The translations under genes were made by a program, and so were the position numbers. Below the pieces are notes generated by a model, which ran no database searches, was not told the DNA's origin, and saw only the letters and a list, made by a program, of their open reading frames with translations. A stretch of 5,352 nt of DNA from Opitutia bacterium (GTDB taxonomy: Bacteria; Verrucomicrobiota; Verrucomicrobiia; Opitutales; UBA953). Every line of letters starts with the position of its first letter. Positions within the stretch are counted from its first letter, which is position 1. The stretch covers positions 1-5,352 of the forward strand of contig CANHHS010000099.1 in the NCBI GenBank assembly GCA_947460445.1, given 5' to 3'. Shown here in pieces: positions 1-5,257 of the stretch.

Positions 1-10
1 GTGCTCTGTT

Positions 11-508
11 ATGAAACTCGCCTCCAAAATCGTTGCCTCGTTACTCGGCCTGATGTTCGTCGTCTTCGGACTGAACTTCTGGTTCCACTTCATCGCCGTA
101 CCTTCACCTGCTGAAGGCACCCCTGCATCTGCCTTCATTGGTTCGATGTATGGTTCTGGCTACCTAGCGGCCGTTAAGGTCATCGAAGTTCTCGGTGGTC
201 TCGCGCTGCTCGTTTCTTGCACCCGTCGTCTCGGTATCGTGCTTATCGGCGCAGTCACATTCAACATTGCTGCGTTCCACGTAGCCTTCTTCGGTTGGGC
301 TAGCCTGCTCGATCCTGTTGTCGCTTTCGCAATCGTAGCATTACTCTTCCTCACGAAGTCACACAATCTGCTTTGCTGTCTCTCCGGTTGTGGTTGCTGC
401 AATAAAGAAGGTTCCGGTTGCGGTTCTTGCTGCTCGAAAGAGTCGAGCTCGTCCTGCTGCTCAGTCGAATCATCCGACAAGAAGTCTGGCGGTTGCGGTT
501 GCGGCTAA
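11..508 (+). CDS. DoxX-like membrane protein with cysteine-rich C-terminal tail
   Basis: This 165-residue protein has four predicted membrane helices at about residues 7-28, 48-69, 73-94 and 97-115. The layout and N-terminus (a glycine-containing first helix running into FGLNFWFHFI) resemble the DoxX-like superfamily of small four-helix proteins, which are tied to thiosulfate/quinone chemistry or redox homeostasis in only a few members. The arginine pair at 72-73 and the lysine at 116 place the N-terminus, the middle loop and the C-terminus in the cytoplasm. Residues 116-165 form an unusual tail rich in Gly, Ser and Cys, with 12 cysteines at 122, 123, 127, 129, 130, 137, 140, 141, 149, 150, 162 and 164. 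The tail could bind metal or carry sulfane sulfur, but no known metallothionein motif is recognised. Only 10 nt precede the ATG and the frame stays open to the window edge, so the ribosome site cannot be judged; the hydrophobic start favours this ATG. The gene converges on the flavoprotein gene. Family call is fairly secure; function is unknown. Confidence 0.82.
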   Translation: MKLASKIVASLLGLMFVVFGLNFWFHFIAVPSPAEGTPASAFIGSMYGSGYLAAVKVIEVLGGLALLVSCTRRLGIVLIGAVTFNIAAFHVAFFGWASLLDPVVAFAIVALLFLTKSHNLLCCLSGCGCCNKEGSGCGSCCSKESSSSCCSVESSDKKSGGCGCG

Positions 509-520
509 GCTGCCGACATG

Positions 521-556
521 AAAAAAGGCCAGCGGAGTGATCCGCTGGCCTTTTTT
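521..556. terminator. Bidirectional intrinsic terminator between convergent genes
   Basis: A perfect 16-bp inverted repeat (521-536 and 541-556) surrounds a GTGA loop. The GC-rich core is GGCCAGCGGA, and its outer six pairs are A on the left and T on the right. Each strand therefore reads as a strong hairpin followed by a U run. It lies 12 nt after the stop of the DoxX-like gene and 15 nt after the stop of the minus-strand flavoprotein gene, so it should serve both. Confidence 0.95.
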
Positions 557-571
557 GTTATAGGCGTTTGC

Positions 572-2821
572 TCAGCGGTTCCAGGGGGCGCGTGCGAGGA
601 GCAAGCCCATCCCGCACCAGTCAGTGATGCCGGCAAACATGAGGCCTGCGCCAATGAAGCCACTTAATCCGTAGAAGCCAGGGTGGTAGAAGGTGCCCAG
701 GGCAACGCCTGCGAAGACCATTAGCCCTGCAGCGATGCGAACTTGTCGTTCTACTGACATCACAGAGCGGGCGTCGCCTTCCATGGGGAGTCCGGCTTGT
801 TGGCAAGCACGGGTGCCGCCTTGGATGACAAAGGTACGTATGCCGGATGACTTTAATTTTTGGGCGGCTACCTTGGCACGTCCACCCGAAGCGCACAGTA
901 AGAGGACGCTACTGTTTTCGCGTTCGGACATTTCGGCGCGTACGCTGTCTACGTTGACGTTTTCGAGGGGCAGATTGACGGCACCTTGGACGCGTCCGGA
1001 ACGAAATTCAGCAGGTGAACGAACGTCGAGTAAGAGGGCGCCACCACGTGCGGCCTCCAATACATTGGCAGGTTGAAATTCATCATGTGAATCCACCGTT
1101 AGGGTGCCAGCGGCTCCGCAGGCTTTTGTCGGACCGCAACTCGCACCTTGGGGTGTTGCTGGAGTTTTTGGGCGGTGCAGTGCCATGTCGCGGATGTAGG
1201 CGGCACCTGAGAGGTTAAAGACATTAAAGCCGTTCTCCTTGAGTAAGCGTGTGGCGACGTGGGCGCGCAGGCCACTGTGACACAGAACGACGGTTGGTTT
1301 GGATTTATCGAGTTCGTTTAAACGTCCACGTAGCGCATTCAGCGTAATATGCTTTTCGCCGGTAACACCGCTGAGTGGCAGTTCTGCACGTTCATCGTCT
1401 TCACGCAAATCGACGACTTGGTAGTTTGATAAATCGCTGTCGGGTTGTACGAGGGGTGCGAGGCCTTCGAGATCATTGATGGCAGCAAAGGCGGCCATGT
1501 GGACAGGGTCTTTGGCTGAACCAAAGGGTGGGGCGTAGGCTAAATCGAATTGTGCAAGGTCATGGACAGTCCCGCGGAAGTGAAGCAGGGATGCGATGAT
1601 ATCCAGGCGCTTATCCACGCCCGCTACCCCGACAGCCTGAGCGCCGAGGATACGCCCTGAGCCTGCTTCGTAGACGAGTTTAAAGGTTAACGGGTGTGCG
1701 CCAGGATAATACCCAGCATGATGGTTGGCGGTAATGTGGACTGCACGGGCTTTGATGCCACGGGCGAGGGCAGCTTTAAGGGATTCGCCAGTGATACCTG
1801 CGGCTAAGCTGAAGACTTTGATGATGGCAGTGCCCCATGCGGAAGGTGCAGCTGCGGATTGACCTGTAGCGGCATGTTGGCCGGCAAGACGTCCCGTGCG
1901 ATTGGCGATACCCGCGAGCGGGATACGGCCACGTCCACCGGTTGTCCCCAGTGCGTATTCCGCGACGTCACCGACAGCGTAAATCGATGTGTCGTTGGTG
2001 CGCATGTGGCTATCGGTACAGATGCCACCCGTAGATCCGATGGTGAGTCCTGCTTCGACAGCGAGGCGATTCGATGGTCGTACGCCCAATCCCAAGATCA
2101 GCATATCAGCGTCGATGGTTTTTCCGTTAGCGAGAACGACGCCAGTGGCTTTGCCATTTTTCTCAGCAATTGCGGTGAAGCCGCTTTCGGTAATGAGCGT
2201 AATGCCATGTCGCAATAGTTCGCGCCGAAGTGGTTCAGCCATTTCGGGGTCAAGGGGTGGCAACACCTGCGGGCTACGTTCAACCAAGGTTACGGCAAGG
2301 CCACGTTCGCGAAGCTGTTCAGCAACCTCGAGACCAATAAATCCACCGCCCACCACCGCAACATGACGTGCCTGCGAAAGTTCACCTAAGATTTTATCCA
2401 TATCCTCGATGTTGCGTAAGGAATGTACCCCGTGGGCACGTATCCCGGGTACGTCGGGCATCAATGGTGCGGCGCCCGGTGCGAGAATTAAACGGTCGTA
2501 AGGTTCGTCGTAGTCTCTCCCTTGGGCATGATCACGTACACGAACTGTCTTTGCTTCGCGATTGATCGAGATCGCTTCGTGCCGAATGCGCACATCGATG
2601 TTGAAGCGTTTCTGGAACAGTTCGGGTTTAGCTACGAGGAGCTTAGCGCGATCTTGGATGACGCCTCCCAGGTGGTAGGGGAGTCCGCAGTTGGCAAATG
2701 AAACGAAGCCGTCTTTTTCCAACATGACAATAGAGGCATGTTCGTTACTCCGGCGTGCACGTGTGGCTGCCGAGGCGCCACCGGCGACACCGCCGATAAT
2801 CAGAATTTTAGGGGAATGCAT
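572..2821 (-). CDS. CoA-disulfide reductase-like flavoprotein fused to two rhodaneses and a YgaP-like membrane domain
   Basis: The protein has 749 residues. Residues 1-445 are a class II-type pyridine nucleotide-disulfide oxidoreductase. They contain the FAD-binding glycine motif (IIGGVAGGASAA, 8-19), the single active cysteine C45 in SFANCGLPYH, the NAD(P)H-binding motif VVGGGFIG (156-163), the second FAD motif YAVGDVAE (281-288), and the dimerisation domain with Y371/Y372 and AYAPPFGSAKDP (429-438). This matches CoA-disulfide reductase and CoA/polysulfide reductases (Cdr, CoADR-Rhd, Npsr). A rhodanese follows at about 462-548 with active loop CHSGLR (C514). A linker with C562 and C568 leads to a second rhodanese at about 583-682 with loop CASGGR (C643). 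Residues 688-749 resemble the YgaP transmembrane domain (DUF2892), ending CGMGLLLARAPWNR, and would anchor the protein in the inner membrane. Characterised CoADR-Rhd enzymes usually stop after one rhodanese; this looks like CoADR-Rhd joined to a whole YgaP. Both rhodanese cysteines are present, so sulfur-transferase activity is plausible. The gene starts 27 nt after the arsR-type stop and has no clear Shine-Dalgarno, so it is probably co-transcribed with the repressor. Substrate (CoA persulfide, polysulfide or CoA disulfide) is inferred. Confidence 0.93.
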   Translation of the reverse strand: MHSPKILIIGGVAGGASAATRARRSNEHASIVMLEKDGFVSFANCGLPYHLGGVIQDRAKLLVAKPELFQKRFNIDVRIRHEAISINREAKTVRVRDHAQGRDYDEPYDRLILAPGAAPLMPDVPGIRAHGVHSLRNIEDMDKILGELSQARHVAVVGGGFIGLEVAEQLRERGLAVTLVERSPQVLPPLDPEMAEPLRRELLRHGITLITESGFTAIAEKNGKATGVVLANGKTIDADMLILGLGVRPSNRLAVEAGLTIGSTGGICTDSHMRTNDTSIYAVGDVAEYALGTTGGRGRIPLAGIANRTGRLAGQHAATGQSAAAPSAWGTAIIKVFSLAAGITGESLKAALARGIKARAVHITANHHAGYYPGAHPLTFKLVYEAGSGRILGAQAVGVAGVDKRLDIIASLLHFRGTVHDLAQFDLAYAPPFGSAKDPVHMAAFAAINDLEGLAPLVQPDSDLSNYQVVDLREDDERAELPLSGVTGEKHITLNALRGRLNELDKSKPTVVLCHSGLRAHVATRLLKENGFNVFNLSGAAYIRDMALHRPKTPATPQGASCGPTKACGAAGTLTVDSHDEFQPANVLEAARGGALLLDVRSPAEFRSGRVQGAVNLPLENVNVDSVRAEMSERENSSVLLLCASGGRAKVAAQKLKSSGIRTFVIQGGTRACQQAGLPMEGDARSVMSVERQVRIAAGLMVFAGVALGTFYHPGFYGLSGFIGAGLMFAGITDWCGMGLLLARAPWNR

Positions 2822-2848
2822 GGTATGTGTAATTCGAAGAAAGTTATC

Positions 2849-3157
2849 TTAGCGTGATTGCTTAGGTGCAAAGTGAGTGCGGATGCAGTTTAGGATGGTT
2901 CGGCAACCTGTGTGTCCGATGGCGTAGTGGATGGCGCGACCGTCGCGTTGTGCCTGTACGAGTCCAAAGCTACGCAGACGCATCAAGTGCTGGCTGATGG
3001 TTGCTTGGGGGCGTTTAAGTGCCGAAACCAATTCGCCGACCGTGAGTGGGCCGGATTCAAGCCGTTCGACGATGCGCAGGCGTTCAGGATGTGCCAGTGT
3101 TCTTAAGGCGGCACCACAACGTTGAATGACTTTAGGGTCCAAAGATGCCTGTTTCAT
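2849..3157 (-). CDS. ArsR/SmtB-family winged-helix transcriptional repressor
   Basis: This 102-residue protein has the usual length and order of an ArsR-family repressor. A first helix contains LRTLAHPERLRIVERL (18-33). The helix-turn-helix lies at about 39-62 (LTVGELVSAL, then ATISQHLMRLRSFGLV), followed by a beta wing at 68-80 (QRDGRAIHYAI) and a C-terminal dimerisation helix at 83-96. It lacks the ELCVCDL metal-binding motif of classical arsenic sensors. Its cysteines are C14 in the first helix and C85 and C91 in the last helix. Persulfide sensors such as BigR and SqrR also use cysteines outside the DNA-reading helix, though at other positions; a metal such as Zn or As(III) remains possible. 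A palindromic operator overlaps its start codon, implying autorepression. It is the first gene of a probable two-gene operon with the rhodanese flavoprotein. The family is secure; the signal it senses is inferred from context. Confidence 0.93.
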   Translation of the reverse strand: MKQASLDPKVIQRCGAALRTLAHPERLRIVERLESGPLTVGELVSALKRPQATISQHLMRLRSFGLVQAQRDGRAIHYAIGHTGCRTILNCIRTHFAPKQSR

Positions 3158-3179
3158 ACATTCAATAAATTGAATGTAT
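3156..3179. promoter_or_regulatory. Palindromic operator for the ArsR-type repressor
   Basis: Two perfect 11-bp inverted arms, ATACATTCAAT and ATTGAATGTAT, are separated by AA. This 24-bp dyad has the size and AT-rich character of ArsR-family operators. It extends over the first two bases of the repressor start codon and covers the proposed -10 element, so a bound dimer would block RNA polymerase directly. Binding by the adjacent gene product is inferred from position. Confidence 0.85.
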
Positions 3180-3194
3180 TTGGGCGGACGTCAA
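3166..3194 (-). promoter_or_regulatory. Putative sigma-70 promoter of the repressor-flavoprotein operon
   Basis: On the minus strand, TTGACG (3194-3189) matches the -35 consensus at five of six positions. A 17-nt spacer separates it from AATTTA (3171-3166), a weak -10. Transcription would begin about seven bases downstream, close to or at the ATG at 3157, giving a leaderless or almost leaderless mRNA. That agrees with the lack of a Shine-Dalgarno sequence before the repressor gene. The -10 call is uncertain; neighbouring AT-rich hexamers could serve instead. Confidence 0.55.
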
Positions 3195-3224
3195 AGACAT
3201 TCGCTGGTAGGGCGATAGGTTTGC

Positions 3225-4889
3225 TTAACTTAATGACCGATTGACGGCGCTGACGAGGGCGTGGAGGCCCGCCAGTTCAATATTCGGGTCAACCCCGCAA
3301 CCCCAGACCGTGCGGCCTTCAGGGGTCTGGATAGACACATAGGCTGCGGCTGACGACTCTTCGCCGGAGCTCAGGGCATGGGCTCGGTAGTCGCGTAGGG
3401 TAAAGGTCGCCCAGCCACGTGCCGCCAAGGCGTGCACAAAGGCGCTGATGGGGCCATTGCCTTCACCTTCGATCGCTATGGTTCGCTCTTTCCAGCTTAC
3501 CTTGGCTTTGGCGCGAATGGTGTCTTTGCCGAGAGGCTCAGCTTGGAATTCGAGCAGTGCCAGCGGGTTGCTCACGTTGACGAATTGTTTGCGGAACTCG
3601 GCGTGAATTTCCGCGGGGCTAAGTTCTTTACCTAAGCGATCCGCAATTCCGCCGACATGATTGCCGACTTCGGGGTGCATGAGTTTGGGTAAGTCGAAAC
3701 CGAATTCACGATCGAGGATATAGGCCACGCCGCCTTTGCCGCTTTGAGAGTTGATACGAATGATGGCTTCGTAGGTGCGCCCGATATCTTTGGGGTCAAT
3801 CGTCAGGTAGGGAACGTCCCACGGGGCATCGGAGCCGACTTTATTGCGACGATCCATGCCTTTCTTGATAGCATCTTGGTGTGAGCCGGAGAATGCGGTG
3901 AAAACGAGATCGCCGCCGTAAGGGTGGCGTTCGTGTACCGTCATCCGAGTTACCCGTTCATAGACTTCGCGAATCTTGGGTAAGTTCGAAAAATCTAAAT
4001 GTGTGTCGATGCCGTGGGCGTAAAGGTTGAGTGCGACGGTGATGATATCGACGTTTCCGGTGCGTTCTCCGTTGCCAAAGAGGGTGCCTTCAACGCGATC
4101 AGCACCTGCCATTAAGCCCAGCTCGGTGGCAGCGACGCCAGTGCCACGGTCATTATGGGTGTGTAGTGAGATGATGGCAGCTTTACGATCTTTGAGCTGC
4201 CGGCAGAACCACTCGATTTGGTCAGCGTGGGTATTGGGTGTGCCGGCTTCAACCGTGAGCGGGAGATTGAAGATAATGCGTCGGTCTTTGGTTGCGCCCC
4301 AGGCTTTGCCAACGGCTTCGCAAATTTCGACAGCGTACTCAGGCTCTGTGAGTACAAATGTTTCTGGGCTAAACTCCATGCGCCAGGCGGTCTTCGGGGC
4401 CTCTTGGCAGAGTTGTTTGATGAGTTCAGTGGCTTTGACGGCGACGTCGGTGACCTGTTTTTGATCCATGCCCAAGACGATCTCGCGCTGCGCAGGATTG
4501 GTGGGCGTGTAGAGGTGAATGATGGCCTGGTGAATACCTTCAAGTGCTTCAAATGAACGGCGAATGAGGTGCTCGCGTGCTTGCACGAGGATTTGTACAG
4601 TGACGTCTTTCGGGATGAGCTTCTTTTCGATAAGCTCACGCGTGAAGGCGAATTCGGTATCGGACGCAGATGGGAACCCAATTTCGATTTCCTTAAAGCC
4701 GAGTCGGCAAAGTAGGGCGAACATCTCTAACTTCTCTGCAACTGTCATCGGCACAGCGAGGGCTTGATTACCATCGCGCAAGTCGACGGAGCACCAGGTC
4801 GGTGCGCGGTCAAGGACGGCATCCGGCCAGCGTCGGTCCTTCAGGACGACAGTGCGGAAAGGTTTATATTTTCCTGGAGGCGGGCTCAT
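3225..4889 (-). CDS. leuA: 2-isopropylmalate synthase, long (yeast-type) form
   Basis: The product condenses acetyl-CoA with 3-methyl-2-oxobutanoate to 2-isopropylmalate, the first committed step of leucine synthesis, in the cytoplasm. The 554 residues fit the long LeuA subfamily shared by many bacteria and fungi. The N-terminal signature KYKPF...WP...AP.WCSVDLRDGNQAL ends in the catalytic Arg38 and the metal ligand Asp39. The TIM-barrel catalytic domain covers about 30-300, with metal ligands His243 and His245 in SLHTHNDRGTG and the second signature GTLFGNGERTGNVD (268-281). A subdomain linker contains SGKGGVAYILDREFG (383-397). The C-terminal LeuA regulatory domain (about 445-552) keeps GCGVDPNIELAGLHAL (530-545), so leucine feedback inhibition is likely. 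This ATG is chosen because the conserved N-terminus begins just after it and the next methionine is residue 48. The leader is C/U-rich and carries no Shine-Dalgarno. No clear hairpin terminator lies in the 67 nt before the downstream repressor gene, so some read-through is possible. No other leu gene is in the window. Confidence 0.97.
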   Translation of the reverse strand: MSPPPGKYKPFRTVVLKDRRWPDAVLDRAPTWCSVDLRDGNQALAVPMTVAEKLEMFALLCRLGFKEIEIGFPSASDTEFAFTRELIEKKLIPKDVTVQILVQAREHLIRRSFEALEGIHQAIIHLYTPTNPAQREIVLGMDQKQVTDVAVKATELIKQLCQEAPKTAWRMEFSPETFVLTEPEYAVEICEAVGKAWGATKDRRIIFNLPLTVEAGTPNTHADQIEWFCRQLKDRKAAIISLHTHNDRGTGVAATELGLMAGADRVEGTLFGNGERTGNVDIITVALNLYAHGIDTHLDFSNLPKIREVYERVTRMTVHERHPYGGDLVFTAFSGSHQDAIKKGMDRRNKVGSDAPWDVPYLTIDPKDIGRTYEAIIRINSQSGKGGVAYILDREFGFDLPKLMHPEVGNHVGGIADRLGKELSPAEIHAEFRKQFVNVSNPLALLEFQAEPLGKDTIRAKAKVSWKERTIAIEGEGNGPISAFVHALAARGWATFTLRDYRAHALSSGEESSAAAYVSIQTPEGRTVWGCGVDPNIELAGLHALVSAVNRSLS

Positions 4890-4896
4890 GGGATGT

Positions 4897-4958
4897 GAGG
4901 AGAAAGCGGGAAGCGGGAAGGGAAAGGGGAAGGAGGACGGGGAAGGGGAGAGGGGAGA
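4897..4958. repeat. Polypurine tract of degenerate GGGAAG-type units
   Basis: On the plus strand, 62 nt contain only three pyrimidines (C at 4907, 4914 and 4938). Units such as GCGGGAA, GGGAAA and GGGGAAGG recur imperfectly. The tract starts seven bases upstream of the leuA start codon, so the leuA mRNA leader would be almost entirely C and U there. Such a purine/pyrimidine mirror-like tract could adopt triplex DNA, but no function is shown. Confidence 0.8.
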
Positions 4959-4984
4959 CTAAAGACTAAGGACTAAAGGCTAAA
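4957..4984 (+). repeat. Four tandem heptamers, consensus GACTAAA
   Basis: The units are GACTAAA (4957-4963), GACTAAG (4964-4970), GACTAAA (4971-4977) and GGCTAAA (4978-4984). They follow the polypurine tract directly and share the core CTAA with the octamers further right, which suggests one degenerate repeat lineage. No coding role is visible. Confidence 0.85.
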
Positions 4985-4991
4985 GGAGTGA

Positions 4992-5023
4992 AGCTGAACA
5001 GCTGAACGGCTAACCAGCTGAAC
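4992..5023 (+). repeat. Four tandem octamers, consensus AGCTGAAC
   Basis: The units are AGCTGAAC (4992-4999), AGCTGAAC (5000-5007), GGCTAACC (5008-5015) and AGCTGAAC (5016-5023). The period has changed from seven to eight relative to the preceding block. The third unit resembles the octamers at 5078-5109. Between 5024 and 5077 the sequence is A-rich with no gene; the AT-rich part at 5052-5073 could hold a leuA promoter, but no convincing -35/-10 pair was found. Confidence 0.85.
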
Positions 5024-5077
5024 AGAGAGTAAAAAGAGAAACAGAGGCGGGAATTAAGAAATAAAATTAAAAAGGAG

Positions 5078-5109
5078 CTAAGTGGCTAACCTGCTAACTG
5101 GCTAATTAA
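5078..5109 (+). repeat. Four tandem octamers, consensus CTAACYGG
   Basis: The units are CTAAGTGG (5078-5085), CTAACCTG (5086-5093), CTAACTGG (5094-5101) and CTAATTAA (5102-5109). They form the left arm of a long inverted repeat with the block at 5129-5164. Confidence 0.85.
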
Positions 5110-5164
5110 GAGAAGATGAGGCTGATTGGCCGGTTAGCGGGTTAGCTGGTTAGCAGGTTGGCTA
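5083..5164. repeat. Long imperfect inverted repeat (potential hairpin) built from octamer arrays
   Basis: Bases 5083-5105 pair with 5142-5164. Nineteen of 23 positions are Watson-Crick complements, including an uninterrupted 11-bp run (5088-5098 with 5149-5159). The four mismatches become G-U pairs in RNA read from one strand, or A-C mismatches from the other. The 36-nt loop (5106-5141) includes the rest of the right-hand array. It lies between the terminator of the right-hand gene and leuA, so it may sit in the leuA leader if that gene is transcribed from further right. Confidence 0.75.
5129..5164 (-). repeat. Inverted-orientation octamer array, consensus GCNGGTTA
   Basis: The units are GCCGGTTA (5129-5136), GCGGGTTA (5137-5144), GCTGGTTA (5145-5152) and GCAGGTTG (5153-5160), followed by GCTA. 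The third base of the unit runs C, G, T, A in successive copies while the rest is nearly constant. Read on the minus strand the units become TAACCNGC, the same family as the plus-oriented octamers to the left. Confidence 0.85.
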
Positions 5165-5201
5165 TTTGTGGGTGTTAAGGGAAGGTGGGGGCTTAAAAGC
5201 A

Positions 5202-5234
5202 AAGAACCCGCCGGGGGAATCCAGGCGGGTTCTT
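5202..5234 (-). terminator. Intrinsic terminator of the small basic protein gene
   Basis: A perfect 11-bp stem (5202-5212 with 5224-5234; core GAACCCGCC) encloses an 11-nt loop. On the minus strand it is followed by a T-rich stretch (TGCTTTTAA), whereas the plus strand has no T run. It starts 23 nt after the stop codon of the minus-strand gene at the right edge, so it should end that transcript. Confidence 0.85.
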
Positions 5235-5257
5235 CGTCGTCAGCGAGGAGAGCCGGA

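Noticed and set aside
693..1076. 127-codon plus-strand open frame antisense to the rhodanese/YgaP part
   Set aside because: It overlaps the second rhodanese and membrane domain, which are clearly coding on the other strand; its translation looks random.
1859..2366. Two overlapping plus-strand open frames antisense to the flavoprotein NAD/FAD region
   Set aside because: Both cover conserved nucleotide-binding motifs of the minus-strand gene and show no family features.
3158..3224. Terminator of leuA
   Set aside because: The only strong dyad here is the AT-rich 24-bp palindrome, which has no GC stem or T run and fits an operator better.
4027..4464. 145-codon plus-strand open frame antisense to leuA
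   Set aside because: It is an antisense shadow of a conserved enzyme gene, with no domain and no upstream signals.
4112..4681. 189-codon open frame on the minus strand inside leuA
   Set aside because: It lies wholly inside leuA on the same strand in another frame. Its product is a low-complexity Ser/Pro/Lys-rich string without a recognisable domain, while leuA keeps all catalytic motifs across the same bases.
4897..5164. CRISPR array
   Set aside because: The units are only 7-8 bp, directly adjacent and without spacers, unlike CRISPR repeats of about 23-47 bp separated by unique spacers.
5083..5164. Terminal inverted repeats of a miniature transposable element
   Set aside because: No flanking target-site duplication was seen, and the arms consist of tandem octamers that continue the repeat mosaic, so local expansion explains them better.
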